DNA from: Undibacterium sp.
Lineage (GTDB): Bacteria > Pseudomonadota > Gammaproteobacteria > Burkholderiales > Burkholderiaceae_D
Reading direction: 5' to 3'
DNA: 64,000 nt
Assembly: GCA_030645915.1 (NCBI GenBank)
Contig: JAUSNO010000030.1
Coordinates: 62,001 to 126,000, forward strand
The notes beneath the pieces were generated by a model. That model searched no databases and was not told the origin of the DNA. It was given only the letters and a program-made list of their open reading frames with translations. The position numbers and the translations under genes were made by a program. Below are positions 1-9,046 of the stretch, in pieces (within the stretch, counting starts at the first letter, position 1; each line of letters starts with the position of its first letter).

Positions 1-987
1 CACAAGCTGCTTGCCAAAATTCTTGCCTTTGAGCAGGCCCAAAAATGCCTCTGGCGCAGCTGCCAGATTGGGCGCGACAGATTCACGGAACTTCAATTTC
101 CCGGTCGCGACCAGCATGCCCAGTTCTTTCAGGCCTTCTGGCCACAGATCGATATGTTCGGAGACGATAAAACCACGCATCGTCAGGCGCATGGTCAACA
201 AGACGCGGGTGTTTTTGATCGGCAATGGCTCGCCATCGTAACCGGCGATCATGCCGCACAAGGCAATGCGCCCGAACGGGTTCATGCGCGCCAGACTGGC
301 ATCGAATATCTCGCCACCGACGTTTTCAAAAACCGCATCGATGCCGTCAGGTGTAGCGGCGGCCAAGTCAGCTTGCAAATTGCCGGCCTTGTAATCCACG
401 CAGGCATCAAAACCAAGTTCATTGACGACATACGCGCATTTTTCTGCACCACCTGCGATACCCACCGCACGGCAGCCGCGCAATTTGGCCAATTGCCCGA
501 CCACGCTACCGACCGCGCCGCTGGCGGCAGACACGACGATGGTTTCGCCAGCTTTGGGTTGCATGATCTGCGTCAGGCCGTACCATGCCGTCATGCCGGG
601 CATGCCGACCGAACCTAAGTAAGCCGACAACGGGATATGCGTGGTATCTACCTTGCGTAACATCATACCGTCAGACACGCCCATCTCTGCCCAGCCCAGC
701 ATGCCGACGACCTTGTCGCCGACGGCAAATTTGGGATTTTTGGTCGCGACGACTTCACCTACGGTGCCGCCTATCATGGTCTCGCCTATCGCTTGCGGCG
801 CTGCATAGCTCTTGGCATCCTCCATGCGCATGCGCATGTAAGGGTCGAGTGACAAATAGTGATTGCGAATCAGGACTTCGCCGTCTTTTAGTTCAGGGAC
901 TGGCGCGGTTTCGAGGCGAAAATTATCGGCAGTAACTTCGCCTTTTGGACGAGATGCCAGAACGATGCGTTGGTAAGTGTTGGTCAT
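1..987 (-). CDS. NADP-dependent oxidoreductase, MDR family (CurA/YncB-like), 3' end cut by window
   Basis: The 329 visible codons run from an ATG at 987 off the left edge, so the C-terminus is missing; the family is about 335-345 residues, so the loss is small. The N-terminus (MTNTYQRIVLASRPKGE) and the Rossmann signature SAASGAVGSVVGQLAKLRG near residues 150-170 fit zinc-less medium-chain reductases that reduce C=C bonds of enones and aldehydes with NADPH. No zinc-ligand Cys/His cluster is seen. It heads a minus-strand group with a thioesterase, SDR, acyl-CoA dehydrogenase and thiolase, so a role beside acyl-CoA metabolism is likely, but the substrate cannot be named. Confidence 0.85.
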   Translation of the reverse strand, partial: MTNTYQRIVLASRPKGEVTADNFRLETAPVPELKDGEVLIRNHYLSLDPYMRMRMEDAKSYAAPQAIGETMIGGTVGEVVATKNPKFAVGDKVVGMLGWAEMGVSDGMMLRKVDTTHIPLSAYLGSVGMPGMTAWYGLTQIMQPKAGETIVVSAASGAVGSVVGQLAKLRGCRAVGIAGGAEKCAYVVNELGFDACVDYKAGNLQADLAAATPDGIDAVFENVGGEIFDASLARMNPFGRIALCGMIAGYDGEPLPIKNTRVLLTMRLTMRGFIVSEHIDLWPEGLKELGMLVATGKLKFRESVAPNLAAAPEAFLGLLKGKNFGKQLV

Positions 988-1029
988 TTTATTTTCCTTA
1001 AATTTGGTCACTGCCTGCTGAAAGTCTAA

Positions 1030-1491
1030 TCAATCACTGCCACATAATTTCTTCATGTTATCGCCCGATTTCAGGCGACGTAAATATTTGAATGTGCCCA
1101 TCGCCTTGGCCACCAATCTATCGCCATTCCAGATTTCACCTTCACAAAAACACATGGTGGTGGATTGGTGAAACGCCTTGCCGCGCGCTTCTATGCGGCC
1201 GCCGGCAATACCGCCCGGTTGCAAGAAACTGGTCTTCATCTCTACCGTAACCACGCCTTTTAATTCTTCACTCAGAGAGCGCCCTGCCATTGCCATCACC
1301 ACATCGAGCATGGTCATGAGCACGCCACCATGCGTGATCTGCCAGCTATTCATGTGCCTGTCAGTGAGATCCAATGCCAGCGTGGCCTGGCCATCTTTCA
1401 TCTCTAAAAATTCCACGCCCAGGTCATGCAGAAACGGATTGAGCGCCTGAGTTGGCTGAGGTATAGGCATCATTTCTGAGATAGTCATCAT
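1030..1491 (-). CDS. PaaI-family hotdog thioesterase
   Basis: The 153-residue protein has the single hotdog fold pattern. HGGVLMTMLD at about residues 54-63 is the PaaI/4HBT helix motif that carries the substrate-binding and catalytic region. The family hydrolyses acyl-CoA thioesters as homotetramers in the cytosol. Two adjacent ATG codons follow an AGGA ribosome-binding site at the 5' end, so the first residue is uncertain by one. It sits 43 nt upstream of the oxidoreductase and 14 nt downstream of an SDR gene on the same strand, which suggests one transcript for acyl-CoA turnover. The chain-length or aryl preference cannot be read from the sequence. Confidence 0.85.
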   Translation of the reverse strand: MMTISEMMPIPQPTQALNPFLHDLGVEFLEMKDGQATLALDLTDRHMNSWQITHGGVLMTMLDVVMAMAGRSLSEELKGVVTVEMKTSFLQPGGIAGGRIEARGKAFHQSTTMCFCEGEIWNGDRLVAKAMGTFKYLRRLKSGDNMKKLCGSD

Positions 1492-1504
1492 TTATCCTTG
1501 TGAA

Positions 1505-2299
1505 TCAAACAGCAGAAACACCGCCATCCACCGCCAGAGTTTGGCCGGTAATGTGCTTGCCCGCATCCGAGGCGAACAACATCGTGACACCCTTCAAATC
1601 TTCATCATCGCCGATGCGTTGCAAAGGCGATTCTTTGGACAAGCGCTCTTCGCCCAGATGTTCCAAAATGCCTTTAGTCATTTTGGATGGGAAGAAACCC
1701 GGCGCAATCGCATTGACGGTAATACCATGCTCGCCCCACTCGCCCGCCAAGGTGCGCGTGAAATTGATGACCGCCGCTTTGGAGGTGTTGTAGGCAATGG
1801 TTTTCATGGTGCCAGGTGCATTGCCGGCCAAACCAGCAATGGAAGCAATGTTGATAATGCGGCCGGATTTGCGCGGTATCATCGAGCGCTTGCCCACCGC
1901 TTGCGACATCAGAAATATACTGCGGATATTCAGGTTCATGACCTTATCCCAGGCATCGATAGGATGATCTTCCGCCGGTGCGCCCCAGGTCGCGCCGGCA
2001 TTGTTAATCAGAATATCGATATGACCAAGACGCGCCAAAGCCTCATCGACCAGCGGCGTAATGGCGCTGTCTTTGCCCAGATCGGCGGCAATCGCACTGG
2101 CGTCGATGCCGCGACTTGTAAGATGCGCGACCGCTTCATCAAGATCAGATTGCTTGCGCGATGACACGATCACTCTCGCGCCCTGCTCGCCCAGAGCCTC
2201 GGCCATTTGCAGGCCCAGGCCGCGTGAGCCGCCAGTGATTAAGGCAGTCTTGCCTGTCAGATCGAATAATTGTTTTACGCTGCGTACACTATTGCTCAT
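1505..2299 (-). CDS. SDR-family oxidoreductase
   Basis: A 264-residue classical short-chain dehydrogenase. The cofactor loop TGGSRGLGL lies at about residues 21-29, NNAGA follows, the catalytic Ser is in IASIAG and the catalytic Tyr/Lys are in YNTSK. A basic residue after the Gly-rich loop region suggests NADP(H). The C-terminal GQTLAVDGG segment is the usual family ending. It closely resembles FabG-like 3-oxoacyl reductases and gluconate 5-dehydrogenase-like SDRs. Neighbours (thioesterase, acyl-CoA dehydrogenase, thiolase) favour a 3-hydroxyacyl substrate, by inference only. Confidence 0.85.
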   Translation of the reverse strand: MSNSVRSVKQLFDLTGKTALITGGSRGLGLQMAEALGEQGARVIVSSRKQSDLDEAVAHLTSRGIDASAIAADLGKDSAITPLVDEALARLGHIDILINNAGATWGAPAEDHPIDAWDKVMNLNIRSIFLMSQAVGKRSMIPRKSGRIINIASIAGLAGNAPGTMKTIAYNTSKAAVINFTRTLAGEWGEHGITVNAIAPGFFPSKMTKGILEHLGEERLSKESPLQRIGDDEDLKGVTMLFASDAGKHITGQTLAVDGGVSAV

Positions 2300-2356
2300 G
2301 ATGTCTCCGTGTTGTTCGATTTAATATGATTATTAGGGAGTATGTTACCTATTTCA

Positions 2357-2387
2357 CCTGTAGCGCTTATGAATAGTGCGCCACAGG
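2357..2387. repeat. Imperfect hairpin between acyl-CoA dehydrogenase and SDR genes
   Basis: CCTGT-A-GCGC pairs with GCGC-C-ACAGG across an 11-nt loop. There is no T-run on either side, so it is not a canonical intrinsic terminator. It could be an mRNA-stability or attenuation structure between two codirectional genes. Confidence 0.35.
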
Positions 2388-2417
2388 CATTTCTAAATTG
2401 ATACTGGCAGGAGTATA

Positions 2418-4235
2418 TTAAAACCACGCATCCTGCATATCCAGCGTGGTGGTATCCAGGCTTGCCAGCAAATCGAGCTGCTGATGCACCTTAGGCAGCT
2501 CCCATTGATAGAAGTATTTACAGGCCTGCAGTTTGCCGGCGTAGAAATTGGCGTCATGTTGCGCTTGCTTATCAACCGACAACAAGGCCTGTTCCAGCCA
2601 GATCCAGGCGAGTACGGTGTGACCAAACGCTTCCAGATATAAAGAGGCATTGGCCAAGGTCACATTGAGATCGCCCGCCGCGTACAACTGCTGCGTCACC
2701 ACGCCGGTACGACGCAACGCCAAGGACAGCGCTTGCGCATAATCGACCAGATCAGGGTGCATGACTGCACGGGTAATCGTGGTCTGAATTTCTGCGGCCA
2801 GCGCCTGCATCGCTGCGCCATTTTGCATGATGACTTTGCGACCCAGCAAATCGAGCCCCTGTATGCCATGCGTACCTTCGTGGATAGGATTGAGTCTATT
2901 GTCGCGATAAAATTGCTCGACATTGTATTCGCGCGTATAGCCATAGCCGCCGTGGATTTGTATCGCCAGATTATTCGCTTCCAGACACCATTGCGACGGC
3001 CAGGATTTAGCAATCGGCGTCAGGATGTCGAGCAACAACAAAGCTTGTGCACGCGCTTGCGGACTCATGCCACTGCGCTCTTCATCCACCAGCCGGGCGC
3101 AATACAGATTGAGTGCGAGGCCGCCTTCCACATAGGCTTTTTGCGCCAGCAGCATGCGTTTCACATCGGTGTGCTGAATAATCGGCAACTGTGGTGTTGC
3201 CGGGTCTTTGGCCTGCGGATTGCGCCCCTGCGGGCGGTTGCGCGCGTAATCGAGCGAATGCAGATAGCCAGTATAGCCAAGCATAACAGCGCCAAGGCCG
3301 ACACCGATACGCGCCTCATTCATCATGTGGAACATATTGGCCAAGCCCTTGTGCAAGGTGCCAACCAGATAACCGATGGCGCCCGCCTTGCCCTGCGGCT
3401 TGAACTTGCCTTCGCCAAAATTGAGCAGGCAATTGGTGGTGCCGCGATAGCCCATTTTATGATTCAGGCCAGCCAGCACTACATCATTGCGTTCGCCCAA
3501 TGAGCCATCGGCATGGACCAGTTTTTTTGGCACGACAAATAAAGAGATACCTTTGACACCGGGGATCAATTTACCGTTTTCATCCGGCACCTTGGCCAGC
3601 ACCAGATGGATGATATTTTCCGACAATTCATGCTCACCAGCCGATATCCACATCTTGTTACCGGTTAGCCGATAGCTTCCGTCTGCTTGTGGCTCTGCAC
3701 GGGTGACGATATCGGATAAGCTTGATCCGGCTTGCGGCTCCGACAGGCACATGGTGCCAAAAAAACGCCCTTCCAGCATCGGCTTGGCAAACAGCTCAAT
3801 TTGTTCCGGTGTGCCGCATTTCATCAGGGTGTTGGCGTTGCCGATCGTCAGAAACGGGTAGGACGATGTCCCGACATTAGCCCCCTTGAAGTAGGCAAAG
3901 CCAGCCTTCTCGACTACGCATGGCAATTGCATGCCACCCAGTTCAAAATCCTGCCCGGCTGCCATTAAACCCGCTTCACAGAACGCGTTTAGCGCAAGCT
4001 TCACTTCGGGAATCATGTGCACAGATTCGCCATCAAAATGCGGCTCGTTCTGATCACTTTTTTTATTATGCGGGGCAAATAATTCTGTCGCTATTTGCTC
4101 ACAAGTATCGAGCGCCGCATTGAAAGTTTCACGCGTATGATCGGCAAAGCGCGGACGCTGATTCAGCGATTCGACGTTCAGCCATTCATACAACAAAAAA
4201 TCGAGATCACGGCGGGGAATGATTTTAGATTGCAT
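2418..4235 (-). CDS. Large acyl-CoA dehydrogenase (DmdC-like) with C-terminal extension
   Basis: From the ATG at 4235 the protein is 605 residues; an in-frame ATG 15 nt upstream adds only MSRFA and is less likely. The length exceeds ordinary 380-residue acyl-CoA dehydrogenases and matches the DmdC/large FadE-like group, which has an N-terminal extension and an extra C-terminal domain. MCLSEPQAGSSLSD is the FAD/substrate segment, and EGTHGIQGLDLLGRKV near residue 435 is conserved in this subgroup. It introduces the trans-2,3 double bond in an acyl-CoA using FAD and passes electrons to ETF. A thiolase gene 85 nt upstream on the same strand fits beta-oxidation. Confidence 0.88.
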   Translation of the reverse strand: MQSKIIPRRDLDFLLYEWLNVESLNQRPRFADHTRETFNAALDTCEQIATELFAPHNKKSDQNEPHFDGESVHMIPEVKLALNAFCEAGLMAAGQDFELGGMQLPCVVEKAGFAYFKGANVGTSSYPFLTIGNANTLMKCGTPEQIELFAKPMLEGRFFGTMCLSEPQAGSSLSDIVTRAEPQADGSYRLTGNKMWISAGEHELSENIIHLVLAKVPDENGKLIPGVKGISLFVVPKKLVHADGSLGERNDVVLAGLNHKMGYRGTTNCLLNFGEGKFKPQGKAGAIGYLVGTLHKGLANMFHMMNEARIGVGLGAVMLGYTGYLHSLDYARNRPQGRNPQAKDPATPQLPIIQHTDVKRMLLAQKAYVEGGLALNLYCARLVDEERSGMSPQARAQALLLLDILTPIAKSWPSQWCLEANNLAIQIHGGYGYTREYNVEQFYRDNRLNPIHEGTHGIQGLDLLGRKVIMQNGAAMQALAAEIQTTITRAVMHPDLVDYAQALSLALRRTGVVTQQLYAAGDLNVTLANASLYLEAFGHTVLAWIWLEQALLSVDKQAQHDANFYAGKLQACKYFYQWELPKVHQQLDLLASLDTTTLDMQDAWF

Positions 4236-4320
4236 AGCGAACCTGCTCAAGTAGTCATAAAAATTTGGCGCGACTCATGCGCCCTATAAAAGCGCACGAG
4301 TCCTTCATCATCCGTCGGTC

Positions 4321-5499
4321 TTAAACGACTTCGAACAAACCAGCCGCACCCTGGCCGCCGCCAATACACATCGTAACAACGACGAATTTGGCACCGCGAC
4401 GTTTACCTTCGATCAGCGCATGACCAGTCAGACGCGCACCGGAAACGCCGTAAGGATGGCCGACCGCGATCGCGCCGCCGTTGACATTGAGTTTATCCAT
4501 AGGAATGCCAAGTTTATCGGCGCAATACAACACTTGAACCGCAAAGGCTTCATTCAATTCCCATAAGCCGATATCGGATACTTTCAGGCCGGCTTTTTTT
4601 AGCAGTTTAGGAATGGCATAGACCGGGCCTATACCCATTTCATCCGGCTCGCAGCCTGCAACGGCAAATCCACGGAAAATACCTAATGGTTGCAAACCTT
4701 TTGCTTCGGCCACTTTGCTGTTCATTAAGATCGCAACCGATGCACCGTCGGAAAACTGACTGGCATTACCGGCAGAAATTACGCCGCCTGGTACAGCAGA
4801 ACGGATTTTTGATACGGCTTCTAAAGTAGTATCGGCACGGATACCTTCATCTGCGGAGATAGTGACTTCTCTGGTGATCAGCATGCCGCTTGCCTTGTCG
4901 GCTACACCCATGATGGTCGTCATCGGGACGATTTCTGCATCGAACAAACCTGCGGCCTGCGCTGCCGCTGCGCGCAATTGGCTTTGTACGCCATATTCAT
5001 CCTGACGATCGCGTGCGATGTTGTAACGCTTGGCAACCGTTTCTGCGGTCTGCAACATTGGCCAGTAAACTTCTGGTTTGTGTTGTTTTAGCCACGGATC
5101 CATCAGCATGTGGGTATTGGCTTCGTTCTGCACGCAAGAAATCGATTCGACGCCACCAGCAGCGTAAATATCGCCTTCACCGGCAATAATGCGTTGCGCC
5201 GCCAGTGCGATGGTTTGCAGGCCCGAGGAGCAAAAACGGTTGACTGTCATGCCCGCAGTAGTCACAGGACAACCAGCACGCAACGCAATCTGACGGGCGA
5301 TATTGCTGCCGGTCGCGCCTTCTGGCGTGGCGCACCCGATAATGACGTCTTCCACTTCACCGAATTCAATATTTGCACGCGTGATGGCGGCATTCAATGC
5401 ATGGCCACCCAGAGTAGCGCCATGCGTCATATTGAACGCGCCTTTCCAAGATTTGGCCAAGGCGGTACGGGCGGTAGATACGATGACTGCATCAGACAT
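4321..5499 (-). CDS. Acetyl-CoA C-acyltransferase (thiolase)
   Basis: A 392-residue thiolase with the nucleophilic Cys90 in NRFCSSGLQ, the His motif [16 protein letters not shown] and the C-terminal acid/base Cys in [10 protein letters not shown]. It cleaves 3-oxoacyl-CoA with CoA, or condenses two acyl-CoAs in the reverse direction; biosynthetic and degradative types are hard to separate by motif. Being first in a minus-strand block with an acyl-CoA dehydrogenase, SDR and thioesterase supports a degradative role. A GGAG-type ribosome-binding site precedes the ATG. Confidence 0.92.
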   Translation of the reverse strand: MSDAVIVSTARTALAKSWKGAFNMTHGATLGGHALNAAITRANIEFGEVEDVIIGCATPEGATGSNIARQIALRAGCPVTTAGMTVNRFCSSGLQTIALAAQRIIAGEGDIYAAGGVESISCVQNEANTHMLMDPWLKQHKPEVYWPMLQTAETVAKRYNIARDRQDEYGVQSQLRAAAAQAAGLFDAEIVPMTTIMGVADKASGMLITREVTISADEGIRADTTLEAVSKIRSAVPGGVISAGNASQFSDGASVAILMNSKVAEAKGLQPLGIFRGFAVAGCEPDEMGIGPVYAIPKLLKKAGLKVSDIGLWELNEAFAVQVLYCADKLGIPMDKLNVNGGAIAVGHPYGVSGARLTGHALIEGKRRGAKFVVVTMCIGGGQGAAGLFEVV

Positions 5500-5853
5500 G
5501 TTTGTCTCCTAGTGGAATTGTTGAATAATTAAAATTAAGCGAAAAGCGAACCAAAATTTCTTGCCTTTCGCCTTGTTCAAATCTACATGCTTACTGAGGT
5601 TGATAAAGCAAGAAAAAAGAGAATAGCATATTTTAGTACGGTCGTTCGCAAATAATTTTTTTACAGATTTATTAGCCCATTATGCGCAAACTGGTCTCAT
5701 TCCGCACAAAACGTAAGTTTCTGTAAGTTTCAAGAAAGCATGATGTAAGTTTCACGCTGCACACTCAACTTGCATTAAAAGTAAGGCGAAAATTGAAATT
5801 GAGTTTTGGCGCGCTTTTTAAACGCAAACTTTAAAACATAATAGGAGACAAGC
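5500..5853. promoter_or_regulatory. Divergent intergenic region with three direct GTAAGTTTC repeats
   Basis: This 354-nt gene-free stretch separates the thiolase (minus) and the MHS transporter (plus), so it should hold both promoters. Three exact copies of GTAAGTTTC start at 5713, 5723 and 5745, i.e. 10 and 22 nt apart, near one and two helical turns. They resemble binding sites for a regulator touching one DNA face. A T-rich tract lies at about 5650-5663. TAGGAGAC just before the ATG at 5854 is the ribosome-binding site. No convincing sigma-70 hexamer pair was found. Confidence 0.5.
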
Positions 5854-7515
5854 ATGGCGACAGTACAAACAGCGTCACGCGGTATGACAGCAGAAGAGCG
5901 CAAAGTTATTTTTGCATCTTCTCTAGGTACCGTATTTGAATGGTACGATTTTTATCTATACGGCTCACTCGCAGCCATTATTGCTAAACAGTTCTTTGCA
6001 GGTACCGATCCAAATACGGCATTTATTTTTGCCTTGCTGGCTTTTGCTGCGGGTTTCATTGTTCGACCATTTGGCGCTCTGGTATTTGGCCGCTTGGGTG
6101 ACATGATCGGTCGTAAATATACGTTCCTGGTGACGATCGTCATTATGGGCCTTTCGACTTTTGTTGTTGGCCTGTTGCCTGGATATGCATCCATTGGTAT
6201 TGCAGCCCCTATCATTTTAGTTTCTTTGCGTATTTTGCAGGGACTGGCATTAGGTGGCGAATACGGTGGTGCGGCAACTTACGTCGCAGAACATGCTCCG
6301 CATGGCAAGCGCGGTGCTTTCACAGCGTGGATTCAGACCACTGCAACACTGGGACTTTTCTTGTCTCTGATGGTCATTCTTGGCACCCGTACAGCAATCG
6401 GCGAAGAAGCGTTTGCTGATTGGGGCTGGCGTGTTCCGTTCCTGGTATCCGTTTTCCTGCTGGCCGTATCAGTCTGGATCCGTTTGTCCATGAATGAATC
6501 TCCTGCGTTTGCAAAAATGAAGGCAGAAGGAAAAACTTCCAAGGCGCCTTTGACAGAATCTTTCGGTCAATGGAAAAACCTGAAAATCGTTATCCTGGCA
6601 TTAGTCGGTCTGACAGCTGGACAGGCAGTGGTTTGGTACACGGGTCAATTCTATGCACTGTTCTTCTTGCAGCAAACGCTAAAAGTGGACGGAGCGACTG
6701 CAAATATTTTGATCGCTGCATCTTTAGTTATCGGCACACCATTCTTCATCGTTTTCGGTAGCCTTTCTGACAAAATCGGTCGCAAACCTATCATTTTGGC
6801 CGGTTGCCTGATTGCTGCATTGACTTACTTCCCAATTTTCAGCGCACTGACTCATTATGCAAATCCTGCATTGGAAAAAGCACTGAAAGAAGCGCCAGTT
6901 GTTGTAACTGCCGATCCTGCTGATTGCCAATTCCAATTCAACCCTACCGGTACCAAGAAGTTCACTTCTTCTTGTGACATCGTCAAGGCAAAATTGGCAG
7001 CATCATCAGTCAACTATACAAATGAAATAGCGCCAGCTGGCACTATTGCATCTGTAAAAATTGGCGAAAAGGTGATTACATCTTACAACTCTGCCGGCTT
7101 ATCAAAAGATGATGCTGCTGCCAAGGCAAAAGCGTTTAATGGAGAATTTGGCGACGCGATCAAAGTGGCTGGTTATCCTGCCAAGGCTGACCCTGCCCAG
7201 ATCAACAAACCGATGGTATTGGTATTGCTGACTATCTTGGTATTGTATGTAACGATGGTATATGGACCAATTGCAGCGATGCTGGTAGAAATGTTCCCTA
7301 CTCGTATTCGCTACACTTCTATGTCCTTGCCATACCATATTGGTAACGGTTGGTTTGGCGGTTTGTTGCCAACTACAGCCTTTGCCCTGGTTGCCTTCAA
7401 AGGTGATATTTACTATGGCTTGTGGTATCCGATCGTCATCGCTTTAATGACCTTCGTCATTGGCGCTCTCTTTGTCAAAGAAACCAAAGACGTCGATATC
7501 TACGCAGATGATTAA
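5854..7515 (+). CDS. MHS-family MFS transporter with a large periplasmic insertion
   Basis: A 553-residue member of the metabolite:H+ symporter family (relatives of ProP, KgtP, ShiA). Signatures include FEWYDFYLYG in TM1, the motif A-like segment FGRLGDMIGRKY after TM2, RILQGLALGGEYGGAATYVAEH in TM4-5 and GSLSDKIGRKP in the 8-9 loop. It is longer than the usual 430-450 residues because about 115 hydrophilic residues (about 335-450), including two Cys, sit between TM9 and TM10, which is periplasmic in MFS topology. The remaining helices resume at INKPMVLVLLTILV. The substrate, probably a carboxylate or zwitterion, is not readable. It is transcribed away from the thiolase block and ends at a strong terminator. 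Confidence 0.9.
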   Translation: MATVQTASRGMTAEERKVIFASSLGTVFEWYDFYLYGSLAAIIAKQFFAGTDPNTAFIFALLAFAAGFIVRPFGALVFGRLGDMIGRKYTFLVTIVIMGLSTFVVGLLPGYASIGIAAPIILVSLRILQGLALGGEYGGAATYVAEHAPHGKRGAFTAWIQTTATLGLFLSLMVILGTRTAIGEEAFADWGWRVPFLVSVFLLAVSVWIRLSMNESPAFAKMKAEGKTSKAPLTESFGQWKNLKIVILALVGLTAGQAVVWYTGQFYALFFLQQTLKVDGATANILIAASLVIGTPFFIVFGSLSDKIGRKPIILAGCLIAALTYFPIFSALTHYANPALEKALKEAPVVVTADPADCQFQFNPTGTKKFTSSCDIVKAKLAASSVNYTNEIAPAGTIASVKIGEKVITSYNSAGLSKDDAAAKAKAFNGEFGDAIKVAGYPAKADPAQINKPMVLVLLTILVLYVTMVYGPIAAMLVEMFPTRIRYTSMSLPYHIGNGWFGGLLPTTAFALVAFKGDIYYGLWYPIVIALMTFVIGALFVKETKDVDIYADD

Positions 7516-7540
7516 TTGACTTTGCGTTAAACGAAATAAA

Positions 7541-7570
7541 AAATGCCCAATCTTTTGATTGGGCATTTTA
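7541..7570. terminator. Bidirectional intrinsic terminator
   Basis: A perfect 12-bp stem (AAATGCCCAATC / GATTGGGCATTT) with a 4-nt loop TTTT is flanked by A and T runs. It lies between the convergent ends of the MHS transporter and ldcA and can serve both strands. Confidence 0.9.
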
Positions 7571-7589
7571 TTTTCTACACTGCTAATTC

Positions 7590-8507
7590 TTAATAATGCA
7601 TTGTGAGATTGACCGATTGCGCGTCAGATACCAGATGTGCCTCGCTGCCGATAACCAAAGTCACTTTATCTTTGATGTGGCCAAACGGCAATCCTGTCAT
7701 CACAGGCACAGTAAGCGTGTCACGCAGATATTTGATCATTTCGTCAAAGTGGTAACCATTGTCAAATGATGCGAGTTTGTACGCGGAGAAGTCGCCAAAT
7801 ACAATTGCCTTTTGTTTATTTAAGACGCCCGACAAATGCAGTTGCAACATCATGCGTTCAACCCGATAAGGATGTTCTGCAATATCCTCCACAAACAAAA
7901 TACCGTTGCTAATTTCAGGGAAATACTCTGTCCCAAGCAAATGCGTCAGCATGGCAAGATTCCCCCCCCACAAGGTACCTGATACATCGACGACTGGATT
8001 ATCGAGAAATTGAAACTGAATTATGTGACGTCTATTTGTTATGCAATCGAAAAAATTATCTTGGGTAAAAACACTTAATTCTGGCCGACTAAAATCATCG
8101 CATATCATCGGGCCACAAAAACTACTTGCACCGGTTTTGGCCAGCAATGCCAGTTGCAATGCGTTGAAATCGCTATAACCGACAAAATATTTTCCGCTTT
8201 CAGACAAACGTTGATAATCTATTTTATTCAACAGGCGCGACAGACCATAACTGCCCCGTAAGGCCATGACTATCTGCACATCAGGATTATCGATAGCCGC
8301 ATTGAGTTGAGCTAACCGCGCCGTATCAGTGCCACCAAAACGCTGAAACAGCTGATCGTGCTGATAATAATTGTGAATGACAAAGCCACGCTCGCGTAAT
8401 ACTTGCAATCCACACTCAACAGCGTCGTTATCCAAAGCGCAACCACTTAGCGCAACGATAGCTATCCCTGAATTATCAGGTAAGGCTTTAAGTAAGGAAG
8501 TTTTCAT
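7590..8507 (-). CDS. ldcA: Muramoyltetrapeptide (LD-) carboxypeptidase, peptidase family S66
   Basis: About 305 residues from the ATG at 8507 (MKTSLLKAL). A longer in-frame start at 8540 would overlap tadA by 14 nt and adds MTAAKFTVRSK, which is less typical. ALRGSYGLSRLL and GYSDFNALQLA correspond to the S66 RGGYG and GxSD (nucleophile Ser) motifs. LWGGNLAMLTHLLGT and FVEDIAEHPYRVERM contain the region with the conserved Glu of the Ser-Glu-His triad. The enzyme removes the terminal D-Ala from L,D-tetrapeptides during cytoplasmic murein recycling. It is the last gene of the guaB-guaA-que-tadA run. Confidence 0.88.
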   Translation of the reverse strand: MKTSLLKALPDNSGIAIVALSGCALDNDAVECGLQVLRERGFVIHNYYQHDQLFQRFGGTDTARLAQLNAAIDNPDVQIVMALRGSYGLSRLLNKIDYQRLSESGKYFVGYSDFNALQLALLAKTGASSFCGPMICDDFSRPELSVFTQDNFFDCITNRRHIIQFQFLDNPVVDVSGTLWGGNLAMLTHLLGTEYFPEISNGILFVEDIAEHPYRVERMMLQLHLSGVLNKQKAIVFGDFSAYKLASFDNGYHFDEMIKYLRDTLTVPVMTGLPFGHIKDKVTLVIGSEAHLVSDAQSVNLTMHY

Positions 8508-8526
8508 TTTTGATCGGACAGTAAAT

Positions 8527-9030
8527 TTAGCGGCCGTCATCCGGGATGAAAACGGTAGTTAGCTTCTTTTTCTCTGACGCTGCCAACCGTCTGCTGGCAA
8601 AAAAATTCTTAAGCAAATGAGCGCAGTCATCTGCCATGACGCCCGCAAGTACGGTGGTATGGTGATTTAATTTTTCCTGCTGAAATAAATTAATAACAGA
8701 ACCACAAGCTCCCGTTTTAGGATCGCTTGCGCCGTAAACGACGCGCGCCAAGCGTGCATGCATCATTGCTCCGGCACACATGACACAGGGTTCCAGTGTT
8801 ACGAATAACTCGCAGCCAGGCAATCGGTAATTGCCCAGCAATTCAGCGGCGGCACGCAGTGCCATCACTTCTGCGTGTGCGGTAGGATCATGCGATCCAA
8901 TAGGCTGGTTAAATCCATGCGCAATCACAACACCGTCTTTAACTATGATCGCGCCAACAGGCACTTCGCCGGCGTTCCAGGCGCGTTGGGCCTGAGCATA
9001 CGCCAATGCCATAAAATCCTGATCAGTCAT
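8527..9030 (-). CDS. tadA: tRNA adenosine(34) deaminase
   Basis: A 167-residue CDA-fold deaminase with the zinc/proton-shuttle motif TAHAEVMALR and the second zinc motif PCVMCAGAMMHARL. GVVIAHGFNQPIGSHDPTAHAE matches the TadA pattern rather than cytosine or guanine deaminases. It converts A34 to inosine in tRNA-Arg(ACG), allowing wobble decoding. It follows queD by 16 nt, so two anticodon position-34 modification activities are probably cotranscribed. The length matches E. coli TadA (167). Confidence 0.95.
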   Translation of the reverse strand: MTDQDFMALAYAQAQRAWNAGEVPVGAIIVKDGVVIAHGFNQPIGSHDPTAHAEVMALRAAAELLGNYRLPGCELFVTLEPCVMCAGAMMHARLARVVYGASDPKTGACGSVINLFQQEKLNHHTTVLAGVMADDCAHLLKNFFASRRLAASEKKKLTTVFIPDDGR

Positions 9031-9046
9031 CGGATAGACTCCAGCG

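Noticed and set aside
5800-5825. Sigma-54-like promoter (TGGCGCGC..TTTAAA) before the MHS transporter
   Set aside because: The GG is present but the -12 TTGC element is missing.
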